From assembly GCF_900091955.1 (NCBI RefSeq), contig NZ_FMDF01000169.1:1-41573 (forward strand): a DNA stretch of 41,573 nucleotides, given 5' to 3'. The notes beneath the pieces are model-generated. The model had not been told where the DNA came from, did not search any database, and saw nothing but the letters and a program-made list of their open reading frames with translations. The DNA is from Streptomyces sp. Ncost-T10-10d. Its GTDB lineage: Bacteria; Actinomycetota; Actinomycetes; Streptomycetales; Streptomycetaceae. Positions 18,896 through 26,588 of the stretch are shown one piece after another (the stretch's first letter is position 1; each line of letters starts with the position of its first letter). Position numbers and translations under genes: made by a program.

Positions 18896-18935
18896 CCCAC
18901 CGGCCATGGGTCCCGTCCACCGGTCATGCGTCCCG
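18896..18935. repeat. 20-bp tandem duplication across a stop codon
   Basis: CCCACCGGCCATGGGTCCCG (18896-18915) is followed directly by TCCACCGGTCATGCGTCCCG (18916-18935), with three mismatches. The second unit contains the last codons and stop of the system 2 permease on the minus strand; the first is a decayed copy just downstream. Confidence 0.7.
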
Positions 18936-19703
18936 CTTCTTCAGCACGAGATAGCCGCCTACCAGCGCGGCAGCCACCCAGGCGATCAGAATGCCGAGCC
19001 CGCCCCACGGCCCGTACGGAGCGGGGTTGCTGTTCATGGCATCCGGAACAACCTGCATGATCTTGGATCCGGCCTGGTCGGGGAAGTAGCGAGCGACCTT
19101 CTTCGTACCCGGGACCGCCGACAGGATCTGGGAGACCAGGAAGAAGAACGGCATCAGGATGCCGAGCGACAGCATGGAGCTGCGCAGCATCGTCGCCACA
19201 CCCATGGAGAAGATCCCGATCAGGCCCATGTAGATGCCGCCGCCGACGACCGCGCGCAGGACATTCTCCGCACCGATGTCCGTGTGATGGTCGCCGAGGA
19301 GGGACTGCCCGAGGAAGAACGAGACGAAGCTGGTGGCGATGCCGACCACCAGGGCCAGTACGCCGGCCACCGCGACCTTGCTGAAGAGGAACGAACCGCG
19401 CTGGGGCACGGCCGCCAGCGAGGTGCGGATCATGCCCGAGCTGTACTCCGTACCGACCACCAGCACACCGAAGACGACCATGGCCAGCTGGCCGAGGACC
19501 ATGCCGGAGAAGCTGATGAGGGTCGGGTCGAAGGTGGCCCTCTCGGCGGGCGGGAGGTCGTCGAACTGGGCGTTCATCAGGGCGCAGAGTGCCGCACTCA
19601 TCGCGACGGTGACGACGAACGCGGAGATCAGGGTCCAGACGGTCGACGAAACCGTACGGATCTTGGTCCATTCGGAGGTCAGGACCGCGGGTACCGATGC
19701 CAT
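18924..19703 (-). CDS. ABC-2 family transporter permease (system 2)
   Basis: 259-residue permease subunit with six helices. It begins MASVPAVLTSEWTKIRTVSSTVWTLISAFVVTVAMSAALC, has the conserved TEYSSGMIRTSLAAVPQRGSFLFSKVAV and ends VGGYLVLKKRDA. ATG 19703 is preferred because AAGGGGG lies about 10 bases upstream. A GTG at 19712, overlapping the ATPase stop as GTGA, is the alternative and would add three residues. It shares layout and motifs with the system 1 permease but lacks its Pro/Gln-rich N-terminus. It forms a transporter with the ATPase encoded just upstream. Confidence 0.92.
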   Translation of the reverse strand: MASVPAVLTSEWTKIRTVSSTVWTLISAFVVTVAMSAALCALMNAQFDDLPPAERATFDPTLISFSGMVLGQLAMVVFGVLVVGTEYSSGMIRTSLAAVPQRGSFLFSKVAVAGVLALVVGIATSFVSFFLGQSLLGDHHTDIGAENVLRAVVGGGIYMGLIGIFSMGVATMLRSSMLSLGILMPFFFLVSQILSAVPGTKKVARYFPDQAGSKIMQVVPDAMNSNPAPYGPWGGLGILIAWVAAALVGGYLVLKKRDA

Positions 19704-19708
19704 CGTCG

Positions 19709-20743
19709 TCACGCCCCCTTGCCGGTGCCGGAGGTGCCGGGTACGCCCGGCGTGCCGTTCCCGGCCGTGCGGGCGGCGGTCTGCTGGTTCCACTCGTCAC
19801 CCCAGTGCGGGGCCACGGGCGGCGGTGCCTCACTGAGCTCCGAGTGCGCGTGGTACTCCACGGAGTCCGCCGTCATCTGCATGAACGCTTCCTCCAGGGA
19901 GGCCCGCTGGGAACTCAGTTCGTGCAGCACGATCTGATGCCGGGCGGCGAGCTCCCCCAGCGCCTCGGTGGTGGCGCCGTCGATCTCCAGCGTGCCGTTG
20001 CCCGTCTCGACCACGATCAGGCCCTCCTCGTGCAGCGCATCGCGCAGCCGCTCCTGCTGCGGGGAGCGCAGACGTACATAACTGCGGGAGTTCCGGTGGA
20101 TGAAGTCGGCCATCGAGGTGTCGGCGAGGAGCCGGCCCTGGCCGATCACGATCAAATGGTCCGCGGTGAGGGCCATTTCGCTCATCAGGTGCGAGGAGAC
20201 GAAGATCGTCCGGCCCTCCGCGGCGAGCGCCTTCATCAGATTGCGGATCCAGTGAATGCCCTCGGGGTCGAGACCGTTGACGGGCTCGTCGAAGAGCAGC
20301 ACCTGCGGGTCGCCGAGCAGCGCCGCCGCGATGCCGAGCCGCTGGCTCATGCCGAGGGAGAAGCCCTTCGACTTCTTCCTCGCCACCGCGCTCAGACCGA
20401 CGGTGTCCAGGACCTCCGCGACGCGGCTCTCCGGGATGCGATTGCTCTGCGCGAGACAGAGCAGGTTGTTGTACGCGCTGCGCCCGCCGTGCATCGACTT
20501 CGCGTCGAGCAGCGCCCCGATGTACTTGAGGGGTTCTTCCAGGTCGCGGTAGTGCTTGCCGTCGATGCGCACCGAACCGCTGGTCGGGTTGTCGAGATCG
20601 AGCATCATCCGCATTGTCGTGGATTTGCCCGCACCGTTGGGGCCCAGAAAGCCCGTCACCATTCCAGGTCTGACGCTGCACGAAAGCCGGTCGACCGCAA
20701 TCTTGTTGCCGAAGCGCTTGGTGAGACCATCAAGCTCGATCAT
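19709..20743 (-). CDS. ABC transporter ATP-binding protein (system 2)
   Basis: 344-residue ABC ATPase. Walker A is GPNGAGKST, the signature is FSLGMSQRLGIAAALLGDP, Walker B is VLLFDEPVNGLDPEG and the switch region is VSSHLMSEMALTADH. After the nucleotide-binding domain and an accessory region ending near FMQMTADSVEYHAH is a disordered tail of about 45 residues (SEAPPPVAPHWGDEWNQQ, then Gly/Thr/Pro). No obvious ribosome site precedes the ATG. It is the first gene of the two-gene operon with the permease and lies downstream of filP, separated by a hairpin. Tandem duplication with system 1 is clear. Confidence 0.93.
   Translation of the reverse strand: MIELDGLTKRFGNKIAVDRLSCSVRPGMVTGFLGPNGAGKSTTMRMMLDLDNPTSGSVRIDGKHYRDLEEPLKYIGALLDAKSMHGGRSAYNNLLCLAQSNRIPESRVAEVLDTVGLSAVARKKSKGFSLGMSQRLGIAAALLGDPQVLLFDEPVNGLDPEGIHWIRNLMKALAAEGRTIFVSSHLMSEMALTADHLIVIGQGRLLADTSMADFIHRNSRSYVRLRSPQQERLRDALHEEGLIVVETGNGTLEIDGATTEALGELAARHQIVLHELSSQRASLEEAFMQMTADSVEYHAHSELSEAPPPVAPHWGDEWNQQTAARTAGNGTPGVPGTSGTGKGA
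20271..20346 (-). repeat. 76-base tract identical to 18246-18321
   Basis: Second copy of the identical tract shared by the two tandem ABC ATPase genes, covering the signature-to-Walker B region. Confidence 0.85.
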
Positions 20744-20763
20744 GCGTTCACGCTAGAACGGCC

Positions 20764-20802
20764 GCGCGCCCGGCGCCACCACAAGGGCGGAACCGGGCGC
20801 GC
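20764..20802 (-). terminator. Probable terminator after filP
   Basis: Inverted repeat GCGCGCCCGG (20764-20773) / CCGGGCGCGC (20793-20802), a perfect 10-bp stem with a 19-base loop, in the 86 bases between the filP stop and the next ATG. Confidence 0.6.
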
Positions 20803-20829
20803 AAGAGGTACAACTGCGGTACTGCGGGG

Positions 20830-21768
20830 TCAGCGGGTCTGCTGAGCCGGGACGCCGCGGGTGACCGGCTCGTCGTCGGCGGGGGAGCCGGCGGCGGCCA
20901 CCGCGGCACCGGTCAGCGTCGCCAGCATCTCGCGGACGTTGGTCAGCTGAGCGTTGATCGAGTCGCGGCGGTTGGTGAGCGCCGCCAGCTCGCGCTCCGA
21001 CTCGCTGCGGATCCGGTCGGCCTTCGCGTTCGCGTCGGCCACGATGTCCTCGGACTGGCGCTGCGCGGTCTCCACCGTCTGACGGGCCCGGCGCTCGGCG
21101 TCCGTGCGGAGCTTCTCGGCCTCCAGGCGGAGCTGCTCGGCGCGGTGCTCGATCTCGGCGAGGCGCTTCTCGGCCTTGGCCTGACGGGACGCGAGGTCGC
21201 GCTCCGACTGGTCGCGGCGCTTGGCGAGGTTGGTCTCGAAGTCCGCGGCGGCCTGGGCGGCCTTGGCACGGGTCTCCTCGAAGAGGGCGTCCGCCTCCTC
21301 GCGCTTCTGAGCGGCGTCCTTCTGGGCCTCCGTACGCAGCGAGCCGGCCTCACCCTTGGCCTTCTCGACGATGCGGACGCCCTCGTCCTCGGCCTTCGCC
21401 TTGCGCTCGGCGGCGAACGACTCGGCGTCGTTGCGTACCTGCTGGGCGGCCGACTCGGCGAGCTCACGGTGCTGCTCGGCGGCGCGACGGGCCTCCTCGC
21501 GCAGGTCCTTCGCCTCCTCCTCGGCCAGGCGGAGAATCTTCTCCACGCGCGCGCCGAGACCGGCGTACGACGGCTCCGCGTCGTTCACCTGGGCCTGGGC
21601 GTTCTGCGTTTCGAGGTGGAGCTCCTCGATGCGCTTTTCCAGAGACGTGATGCGGGCGAGAGCACTATCACGGTCGGCGACGAGCTTGGTAATGCGGTCA
21701 TCCACCTGACCGCGGTCGTATCCACGTCGCACGAGCTCGAAGCCGAAGGGGGAGGAAGGGTCGCTCAT
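20830..21768 (-). CDS. filP: Intermediate-filament-like coiled-coil protein FilP
   Basis: 312-residue cytoskeletal protein that forms filaments behind hyphal tips, interacts with DivIVA and Scy, and affects cell stiffness and growth. The N-terminus (FGFELVRRGYDRGQVDDRITKLVADRDSALARI) resembles the DivIVA-type motif. A nearly continuous coiled coil follows, rich in Ala, Glu and Arg, from about residue 30 to 285 (for example RVEKILRLAEEEAKDLREEARR). A capping motif RRDSINAQLTNVREMLATL and a short disordered tail end the protein. ATG 21768 has AGGAA six bases upstream. It is encoded just downstream of scy in the same direction, as in other Streptomyces. Length and features match the known protein. 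Confidence 0.96.
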   Translation of the reverse strand: MSDPSSPFGFELVRRGYDRGQVDDRITKLVADRDSALARITSLEKRIEELHLETQNAQAQVNDAEPSYAGLGARVEKILRLAEEEAKDLREEARRAAEQHRELAESAAQQVRNDAESFAAERKAKAEDEGVRIVEKAKGEAGSLRTEAQKDAAQKREEADALFEETRAKAAQAAADFETNLAKRRDQSERDLASRQAKAEKRLAEIEHRAEQLRLEAEKLRTDAERRARQTVETAQRQSEDIVADANAKADRIRSESERELAALTNRRDSINAQLTNVREMLATLTGAAVAAAGSPADDEPVTRGVPAQQTR

Positions 21769-21828
21769 GAGGTTCCTGTCGAATGAGACCGGTGAGGTGT
21801 TAGAGGGAATCCTAGGGGCCCGAGCGGC

Positions 21829-21907
21829 GTGTCATCGAGCGGATGCCCGTTTGATCTGGAGAATGACACCCCTTTTGAGTGGCTAACCGCCGCAACTCTT
21901 GCCACTC
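21829..21907. promoter_or_regulatory. filP upstream region with inverted repeats
   Basis: The 184 bases between scy and filP hold GTGTCAT (21829-21835) / ATGACAC (21863-21869) and GAGTGGC (21877-21883) / GCCACTC (21901-21907), both perfect. The second could be a weak scy terminator and the first a regulator site in the filP promoter. No convincing -35/-10 pair is seen. Confidence 0.4.
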
Positions 21908-21952
21908 GGAGGGTTGAACGTCCTTGACGAAGCACGGGAGATGACAGGGCGA

Positions 21953-24900
21953 CTAGCTCTCGGACGACTTGCCACCCGATCGAGTGCCTGCTGAGGCACC
22001 GGCTTTGACGCCACCGGCGGAGCCGCCACCCGCACCCTTGCCGCCGGCCGCAGGCGTCTCGAACGACTCCAATGCCTCCAGCACGTCCTGGACACGGGAG
22101 ATTTCGGTGTTGATGTCCTCGCGCCGACGCACCAGCAGATCGAGCTCGCGCTTGCCCTCGTCCACCGTACGCTTCGCCTCGACCTCGGCGTCGGCCCGCA
22201 GCTTCTCGGCCTCACGGACCAGCGTGGCCTTCTTCTGCTCGGCCTCCTTCAGCAGCGCCTCGGCCCGCTTCACCGCCGCGATCCGGACCTTGCTCGCCTC
22301 CGAATTGGCGTCCGCCAGCAGCTCCTTGGCCTTGGCCGCCGCCTCGTCGCGCTGCTCGGTCGCCGCCTTCATCAGGTTGTCGACGCGCTCGCCCGCCGTC
22401 TTCATCTGCTCGGAGGTCTCCCGCCGGGCCCGGTCGTGCAGCTCCTCGATCTCGCTCTCGATCCGGGTCCTGAGCTCCTCGGCACGCTCCCGGATGGCCG
22501 TGGCGTCCCGGCGCGCGCCGACCAGCAGCTCGTCCGCGTCCGTACGGGCGCGCTCCACCAGGGAGTTGCCCTCGACGGTCGCCTCCGAGGTGATCCGCAC
22601 GGCCTCCTTGCGGGCCACGCCGACCATCGTGTCGGCCTGTTCCTCGGCCTCGGTGGCGGCGCGCAGCGCCTCCTCCTGGGCCTTGTTGATGAGCTGGTCC
22701 GCCTGCTCGGCGGCATCGGCACGGCGCTTCGCCGCGGCCTCCCGCGCCTCGTCGAGCAGCCGGTCGGCCTCCTGACGGGCCTCGGCACGCATCTGCTCGG
22801 CCGCCGCCTCCGCGTCGGCTCGTACCCGCTCCGACTCCTCGCGGGTGCGGGCCGCGTGCTCCTGCGCGGCGCCGACGGTGGCCGCCGCCTCCGCGCGCAT
22901 CCGCTCGGCCGCGTCCGCGGCCTCGTCGCCCACCCGGGCCGCCTGCTGCGTCGCCTCGTCGACGAGCTCGCGGGCCTGCTGCGTCGACTCCGTACGGATC
23001 CGCTCGGCCTCGCTCGTCGCCTCGCCCACCAGCCGGTCGGCCTGGGTCGCGGCATCGGAACGCATCCGGTTGGCGTCCTCGCGGGCCTCGGCCCGGCTGC
23101 GGGCCGCGTCCTGCTCGGCCGAGGCCAGCGCGTCGGAGGCCTCGGTACGCATCCGCTGGCTGTACTCCGCGGTGTCCGCGCGCAGCCGCTCCGACTCGGT
23201 GATCGCGTCGGAGACGGTCCGCTCGGCCATCGCCTTCGCGGCCTCGGACTCCTCCTGCGCCTCCCGGCGGATCCGGGCCGCGTCCTCGCCGGCCCGCTCC
23301 CGCTCCGCGTGCGCATCGGCGCGGACCCGGTCCGCCTCCTCCTGCGCCTCGGACTTCGTCCGTTCCGCGACGTGCTCGGCGGCGGAGCGCAGCCCGGCGA
23401 TCTCCTCCTCGGCCTGCTCCTGCAGCCCGCTGACCGAATCCCGTACCTGCTGGGCCGTCTGCTCGGCCGTGGAGACCAGCTCCGTCGCCCGGCTGTCCGC
23501 CTCCTCGACCAGACGCTGCGCCTCGGCCTGCGCCTCCTCGACCCGCTTGCGGGCGGAGGCGAGCAGCTCCTCGCTCTGCTCGCGGGCGCGCTCGCGCTCC
23601 TGGTTCGCCTCGGTGCGTGCTCCGTCGAGGGTCTCCTCGGCCTCCCGGCGACGCCGGTTCGCCTCCTCCTGCGCGGCGGCCAGCGCCTCGGCGGCCTCCG
23701 TGCCCACCCGCTCCGCGGCAGCGGCTGCCTCGGAACGCACCCGGTCGGCGCTCTCCTGTGCCTCGGACTTGAGCCGCTCCGCCTCGGCGGCCGCCTCGCT
23801 GCGCAGCCGTACGGCGGCGGACTCGCCCTCCGCACGCGAGCGTGACGCATCCGCCGCGGCCTCGTCGCGCAGCCGCTCCGCCTCGGTCTCCGCCTGCTCC
23901 TGCAGCGCTCGCAGCCGTTCGGCGGCCTCCGCGCGCAGCCGCTCGGACTCCTCGTTCGTCTCACGCCGGATGCGCTCCGCCTCGGCGCGCGCGTCCGTGA
24001 GCGCCTGCTCGGCGGTGGTGACCCTGGTGTCGGCCTCGGTGTGCAGCCGGGTCAGCTCGTCGGCCGCCTCCGCCTGCCGGGCCGCGACCGCACGCTCGGT
24101 CTCCTCGCGCAGCTCCGCCGCCGCCTGCTCGGCCGCGGTGGTGGTGGACCGGGCCTGCTCCTCGGACTCGGTGCGCAGCTGCTCGGCCTCGCCGCGGGCG
24201 CGCTCCAGGGCCTCCTCGGCCTGCTTGCGCAGCGCGGTGGCGCGCTCGGCCGCTTCGGTGCGGACCCGCTCGCTCTCCGTGCCCGCGGTGGTGCGCAGCT
24301 CCTCCGCGTCCGCCTTCGCCTTGGACAGCAGCTCCTCGGCGGTCTTCGCGCCTTCCTCGATCTGCTGGACGGCCTCGCGGCGGGCCTCGCCACGGATCCG
24401 CTCGCCCTCGGCGACCGCCTCGGAGCGCAGCTGCTCGGCCTCGCCGCGCAGCCTGCGCGCCTCCTCCTGCAGCTCGACCGTCTTGGCCCGGTACTCCTTG
24501 GTGTCGTCCTTGGCCGCGCCCTTGAGCTGATCGGCCTGCTCGGCGGCCTCGCCGCGCAGCCGGTCCGCCTCGGCCTCCGCCTCGCCGCGGATCCGGTCGG
24601 CCTCCTCGCTCGCCGCCCTGGTGGTGGACTTCGCATCCTCGGATGCCTTGGTCAGCACCTCCTCGGCGGCCCTGGCGGCCTTGGCGAGCTGGGCAGCGGC
24701 GTCCTCAGCGGCCGCCGTGCGGGCCTTCTCGGCCGCCTCGGACTTCAGCCGGTCCGCCTCGGCGCGGGCATCGGCGAGCGCCTGCTCGGCCTCGGCCTTG
24801 AGCGACTCGGCGTCCTTGGTGGCCTCCCCGACCAGCCGGGCGATCTCCGACTTGGCCGTACGGGTGCGCTGCTCGTTCTGCGACTCGGCGGCGGCCAGTC

Positions 24901-25783
24901 GCTTGACGGCGGCCTCCTTCGCCTCGCTGGTGACCTTCTCGGCCGCGAGGCGGGCCTCGCGCAGCTGGGTCTCGGCCTCCTGCATGCGCTGCTCGGCGGC
25001 CCGGTTCAGTTCGGCGGTCTGCTGCCGGGTCTGCTCGGTCTCGGCAGTCGTCGACGTACGCAGCTGCTCGGCGTGGCTGGTGGCCTCCTGCGCCTGGCTG
25101 GAGGCTGCGTTCAGCATCCGCTCGACGTCCTTGCGGGCGCGCAGCAGGATCGACTCCGCCTCGGCACGGGCGGACTCCGCCTCGGAGCCGAGCCGCTGCC
25201 GGGTCTCGTCCGCCAGCCGGCCCGCCTCGGCGCGCGCGGCCGCCAGGGACTGCTCGGCCTCGGCCCTGGACTCCTCCAGCAGCCGACGTGCCTGGGACTC
25301 GGTCCTGGCCCTGAGCTGCTCGGCCCAGGCGACGTTCTCGTTGACATGGGACTCGACGGTCTGACGGCGCTCGGCCAGCTCCTGGTCGAGCTGCTGGCGC
25401 CGCTGCACGGCCTCGTTGTGCAGGTCGGCCTGGAGCCGCGCCTGGTGCTCGGCATGCTCCTGCAGGATCCGCTGCGTCTGCGCCCGGGCGTCACGGAGCT
25501 CCCGCTCCGCGTCGGTCCGCAGCTGCTCGGCCTGGATCTGGGCATTACGGAGCAGCTGTTCGGCCTGGTAGCCGATGTCCGCGCTGTCGTATGCGGGACG
25601 GGTCGCGAGATTGCGCCGAGCCTCGTGCAGCTTGGCGCGCAAGACCTCGACCTGGTAACCGAGGTCCTCGGCGTGCTGAACGGCCTTCTCCCGGTCGGTC
25701 TTCAGCCGGTCCATCTCGGCTTCGAACCGCGAGAGATGGTCGTCTTCAGCTCGGTGGCTCTCCTGGCGTTCGTAGCCCCGCAC
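21953..25783 (-). CDS. scy: Polar scaffold coiled-coil protein Scy
   Basis: 1276-residue coiled-coil protein that organises the tip-located polarisome with DivIVA and FilP and controls hyphal branching. Almost the whole length is Ala/Glu/Arg-rich coiled coil with recurrent units such as EEADRIRGEAEAEADRLRGEA, consistent with the long-period repeat known for Scy. The first 45 residues (from GYERQESHRAEDDHLSRFEAEMDRLKTDREKAVQ) differ. The C-terminal part has LDLLVRRREDINTEISRVQDVLEAL, similar to the end of FilP, then a Gly/Ser/Ala/Lys tail. It is slightly shorter than I recall for S. coelicolor (about 1326), which repeat number can explain. GTG start with AAGGA upstream; the leader contains nested short repeats. 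Confidence 0.96.
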   Translation of the reverse strand: MRGYERQESHRAEDDHLSRFEAEMDRLKTDREKAVQHAEDLGYQVEVLRAKLHEARRNLATRPAYDSADIGYQAEQLLRNAQIQAEQLRTDAERELRDARAQTQRILQEHAEHQARLQADLHNEAVQRRQQLDQELAERRQTVESHVNENVAWAEQLRARTESQARRLLEESRAEAEQSLAAARAEAGRLADETRQRLGSEAESARAEAESILLRARKDVERMLNAASSQAQEATSHAEQLRTSTTAETEQTRQQTAELNRAAEQRMQEAETQLREARLAAEKVTSEAKEAAVKRLAAAESQNEQRTRTAKSEIARLVGEATKDAESLKAEAEQALADARAEADRLKSEAAEKARTAAAEDAAAQLAKAARAAEEVLTKASEDAKSTTRAASEEADRIRGEAEAEADRLRGEAAEQADQLKGAAKDDTKEYRAKTVELQEEARRLRGEAEQLRSEAVAEGERIRGEARREAVQQIEEGAKTAEELLSKAKADAEELRTTAGTESERVRTEAAERATALRKQAEEALERARGEAEQLRTESEEQARSTTTAAEQAAAELREETERAVAARQAEAADELTRLHTEADTRVTTAEQALTDARAEAERIRRETNEESERLRAEAAERLRALQEQAETEAERLRDEAAADASRSRAEGESAAVRLRSEAAAEAERLKSEAQESADRVRSEAAAAAERVGTEAAEALAAAQEEANRRRREAEETLDGARTEANQERERAREQSEELLASARKRVEEAQAEAQRLVEEADSRATELVSTAEQTAQQVRDSVSGLQEQAEEEIAGLRSAAEHVAERTKSEAQEEADRVRADAHAERERAGEDAARIRREAQEESEAAKAMAERTVSDAITESERLRADTAEYSQRMRTEASDALASAEQDAARSRAEAREDANRMRSDAATQADRLVGEATSEAERIRTESTQQARELVDEATQQAARVGDEAADAAERMRAEAAATVGAAQEHAARTREESERVRADAEAAAEQMRAEARQEADRLLDEAREAAAKRRADAAEQADQLINKAQEEALRAATEAEEQADTMVGVARKEAVRITSEATVEGNSLVERARTDADELLVGARRDATAIRERAEELRTRIESEIEELHDRARRETSEQMKTAGERVDNLMKAATEQRDEAAAKAKELLADANSEASKVRIAAVKRAEALLKEAEQKKATLVREAEKLRADAEVEAKRTVDEGKRELDLLVRRREDINTEISRVQDVLEALESFETPAAGGKGAGGGSAGGVKAGASAGTRSGGKSSES

Positions 25784-25798
25784 TGCGCGGTCCCATCC

Positions 25799-25877
25799 TT
25801 CCCCGAGCTCTCAACTTCTTCCCCAAGCTCTCAACTTCGTTCGAGCAGGGGATGCCCCATTGAGCAGGGGAGACCCC
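25799..25877. repeat. Nested dispersed repeat in the scy leader
   Basis: The order is left half (CCCCGAGCTCTCAACTTC, 25801-25818), a complete copy (CCCCAAGCTCTCAACTTCGT onward, 25821-25860), then right half (TGAGCAGGGGAGACCCC, 25861-25877). It reads as one copy inserted within another. The unit also occurs at 11207-11247. It ends about 15 bases upstream of the scy start codon. Confidence 0.82.
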
Positions 25878-25904
25878 AACCCTGGTCGCAACTCTCCAGC
25901 GAGT

Positions 25905-25924
25905 ACCGTTCGCCGGTGAACGGT
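25905..25924. promoter_or_regulatory. Palindrome in scy upstream region
   Basis: ACCGTTC (25905-25911) and GAACGGT (25918-25924) are perfect arms around a six-base centre. It lies between the candidate scy promoter and the nested repeat; it could be an operator or a hairpin in the leader. Confidence 0.5.
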
Positions 25925-25998
25925 CCCCCGGGGAATGGTGACAGATCACGGCTGGGGACGCGGCGCGGCCCCGACCCGGCCCCGGCCCGGAACAGCCC

Positions 25999-26028
25999 AC
26001 TCTACCGGGCCAGGTATCCGGAGGTCAG
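25999..26028 (-). promoter_or_regulatory. Candidate scy promoter
   Basis: On the minus strand, CTGACC (26023-26028) and TAGAGT (25999-26004) are 18 bases apart, a plausible -35/-10 pair. The -35 overlaps the end of the epimerase gene. It would give scy a leader of about 210 bases. Confidence 0.4.
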
Positions 26029-26453
26029 TGCTCCGCTGCGGAGGTGACGAGTTCGGTGAGGACTCCGTGGCAGTCCTTGGGGTGCAGGAAGGTGATCCGG
26101 GACCCCATCGAACCGGTCCTGGGCTCGTCGTACAGCACCCTGACCCCCTTCTCCCGGATGTCCGCCGCGTCGGCGTCGACGTCCGCGGTGCCGAAGGCGA
26201 TGTGGTGGACACCCTCCCCGTTCTTCGCCAGCCACTTGCCCACGGCCGAGTCCTCCCGGGTCGGCTCCAGCAGCTGAAGGTAGGAAGCACCGCCGTCGGA
26301 CGTATCGTTGATCTTGAGCATGGCCTCCCGGACGCCCTGCTCCTCGTTGATCTCGGAGTGGAACACCTCGAAACCGTAGGTCGAACGGTAGAACTCGACG
26401 GACTTGTCGAGGTCGAAACAGGCGATCCCGATGTGGTCGATTCGCGTCAGCAT
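26025..26453 (-). CDS. mce: Methylmalonyl-CoA epimerase
   Basis: 142-residue vicinal-oxygen-chelate (VOC) protein that converts (2S)- to (2R)-methylmalonyl-CoA (EC 5.1.99.1), supplying methylmalonyl-CoA mutase or, in reverse, polyketide extender units. Probable metal ligands are H7 (DHIGIA), Q60 (YLQLLEP), H84 (VHHIAFG) and E134 (VLTELV), with two VOC modules visible. ATG 26453 gives the family start MLTRIDHIGIACFDL; the frame is open seven codons further without support. Divergent from the thiolase gene with a palindrome between. Related genes in the window are the adenosyltransferase and meaB. Confidence 0.96.
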   Translation of the reverse strand: MLTRIDHIGIACFDLDKSVEFYRSTYGFEVFHSEINEEQGVREAMLKINDTSDGGASYLQLLEPTREDSAVGKWLAKNGEGVHHIAFGTADVDADAADIREKGVRVLYDEPRTGSMGSRITFLHPKDCHGVLTELVTSAAEH

Positions 26454-26538
26454 GCAACCAGTGCAGCGTGACACCGATGGTTACGCAACGTGCGCGCGAT
26501 CACACCGGCTGCCGGATGACGGGCGAGGTACCGCTCAG

Positions 26539-26550
26539 TACATTCATGTA
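26539..26550. promoter_or_regulatory. Palindrome between mce and thiolase gene
   Basis: TACATTCATGTA has perfect 5-bp arms around TC, in an AT-rich patch 39 bases before the thiolase start codon and 86 bases before mce. Candidate operator for an acyl-CoA-responsive regulator; the regulator is not identified. Confidence 0.5.
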
Positions 26551-26588
26551 AACCCTCGTTCACTCCTAATCCCAAGGGGCTGCGGCTC

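Noticed and set aside
16686..20743. ABC genes considered as an antibiotic export island beside a biosynthetic cluster
   Set aside because: No biosynthetic enzymes are nearby, composition is like the rest of the window, and gene order matches the conserved Streptomyces core.
21953..25783. Scy repeats considered as a tandem DNA satellite or recombination hotspot
   Set aside because: The periodicity is at protein level (coiled-coil heptads and longer repeats); the DNA units are diverged and fully coding.
24041..26047. Long plus-strand frames opposite scy
   Set aside because: Low-complexity Leu/Gly/Arg or Ser/Ala shadows of the coiled-coil repeats; no ribosome site and no family resemblance.
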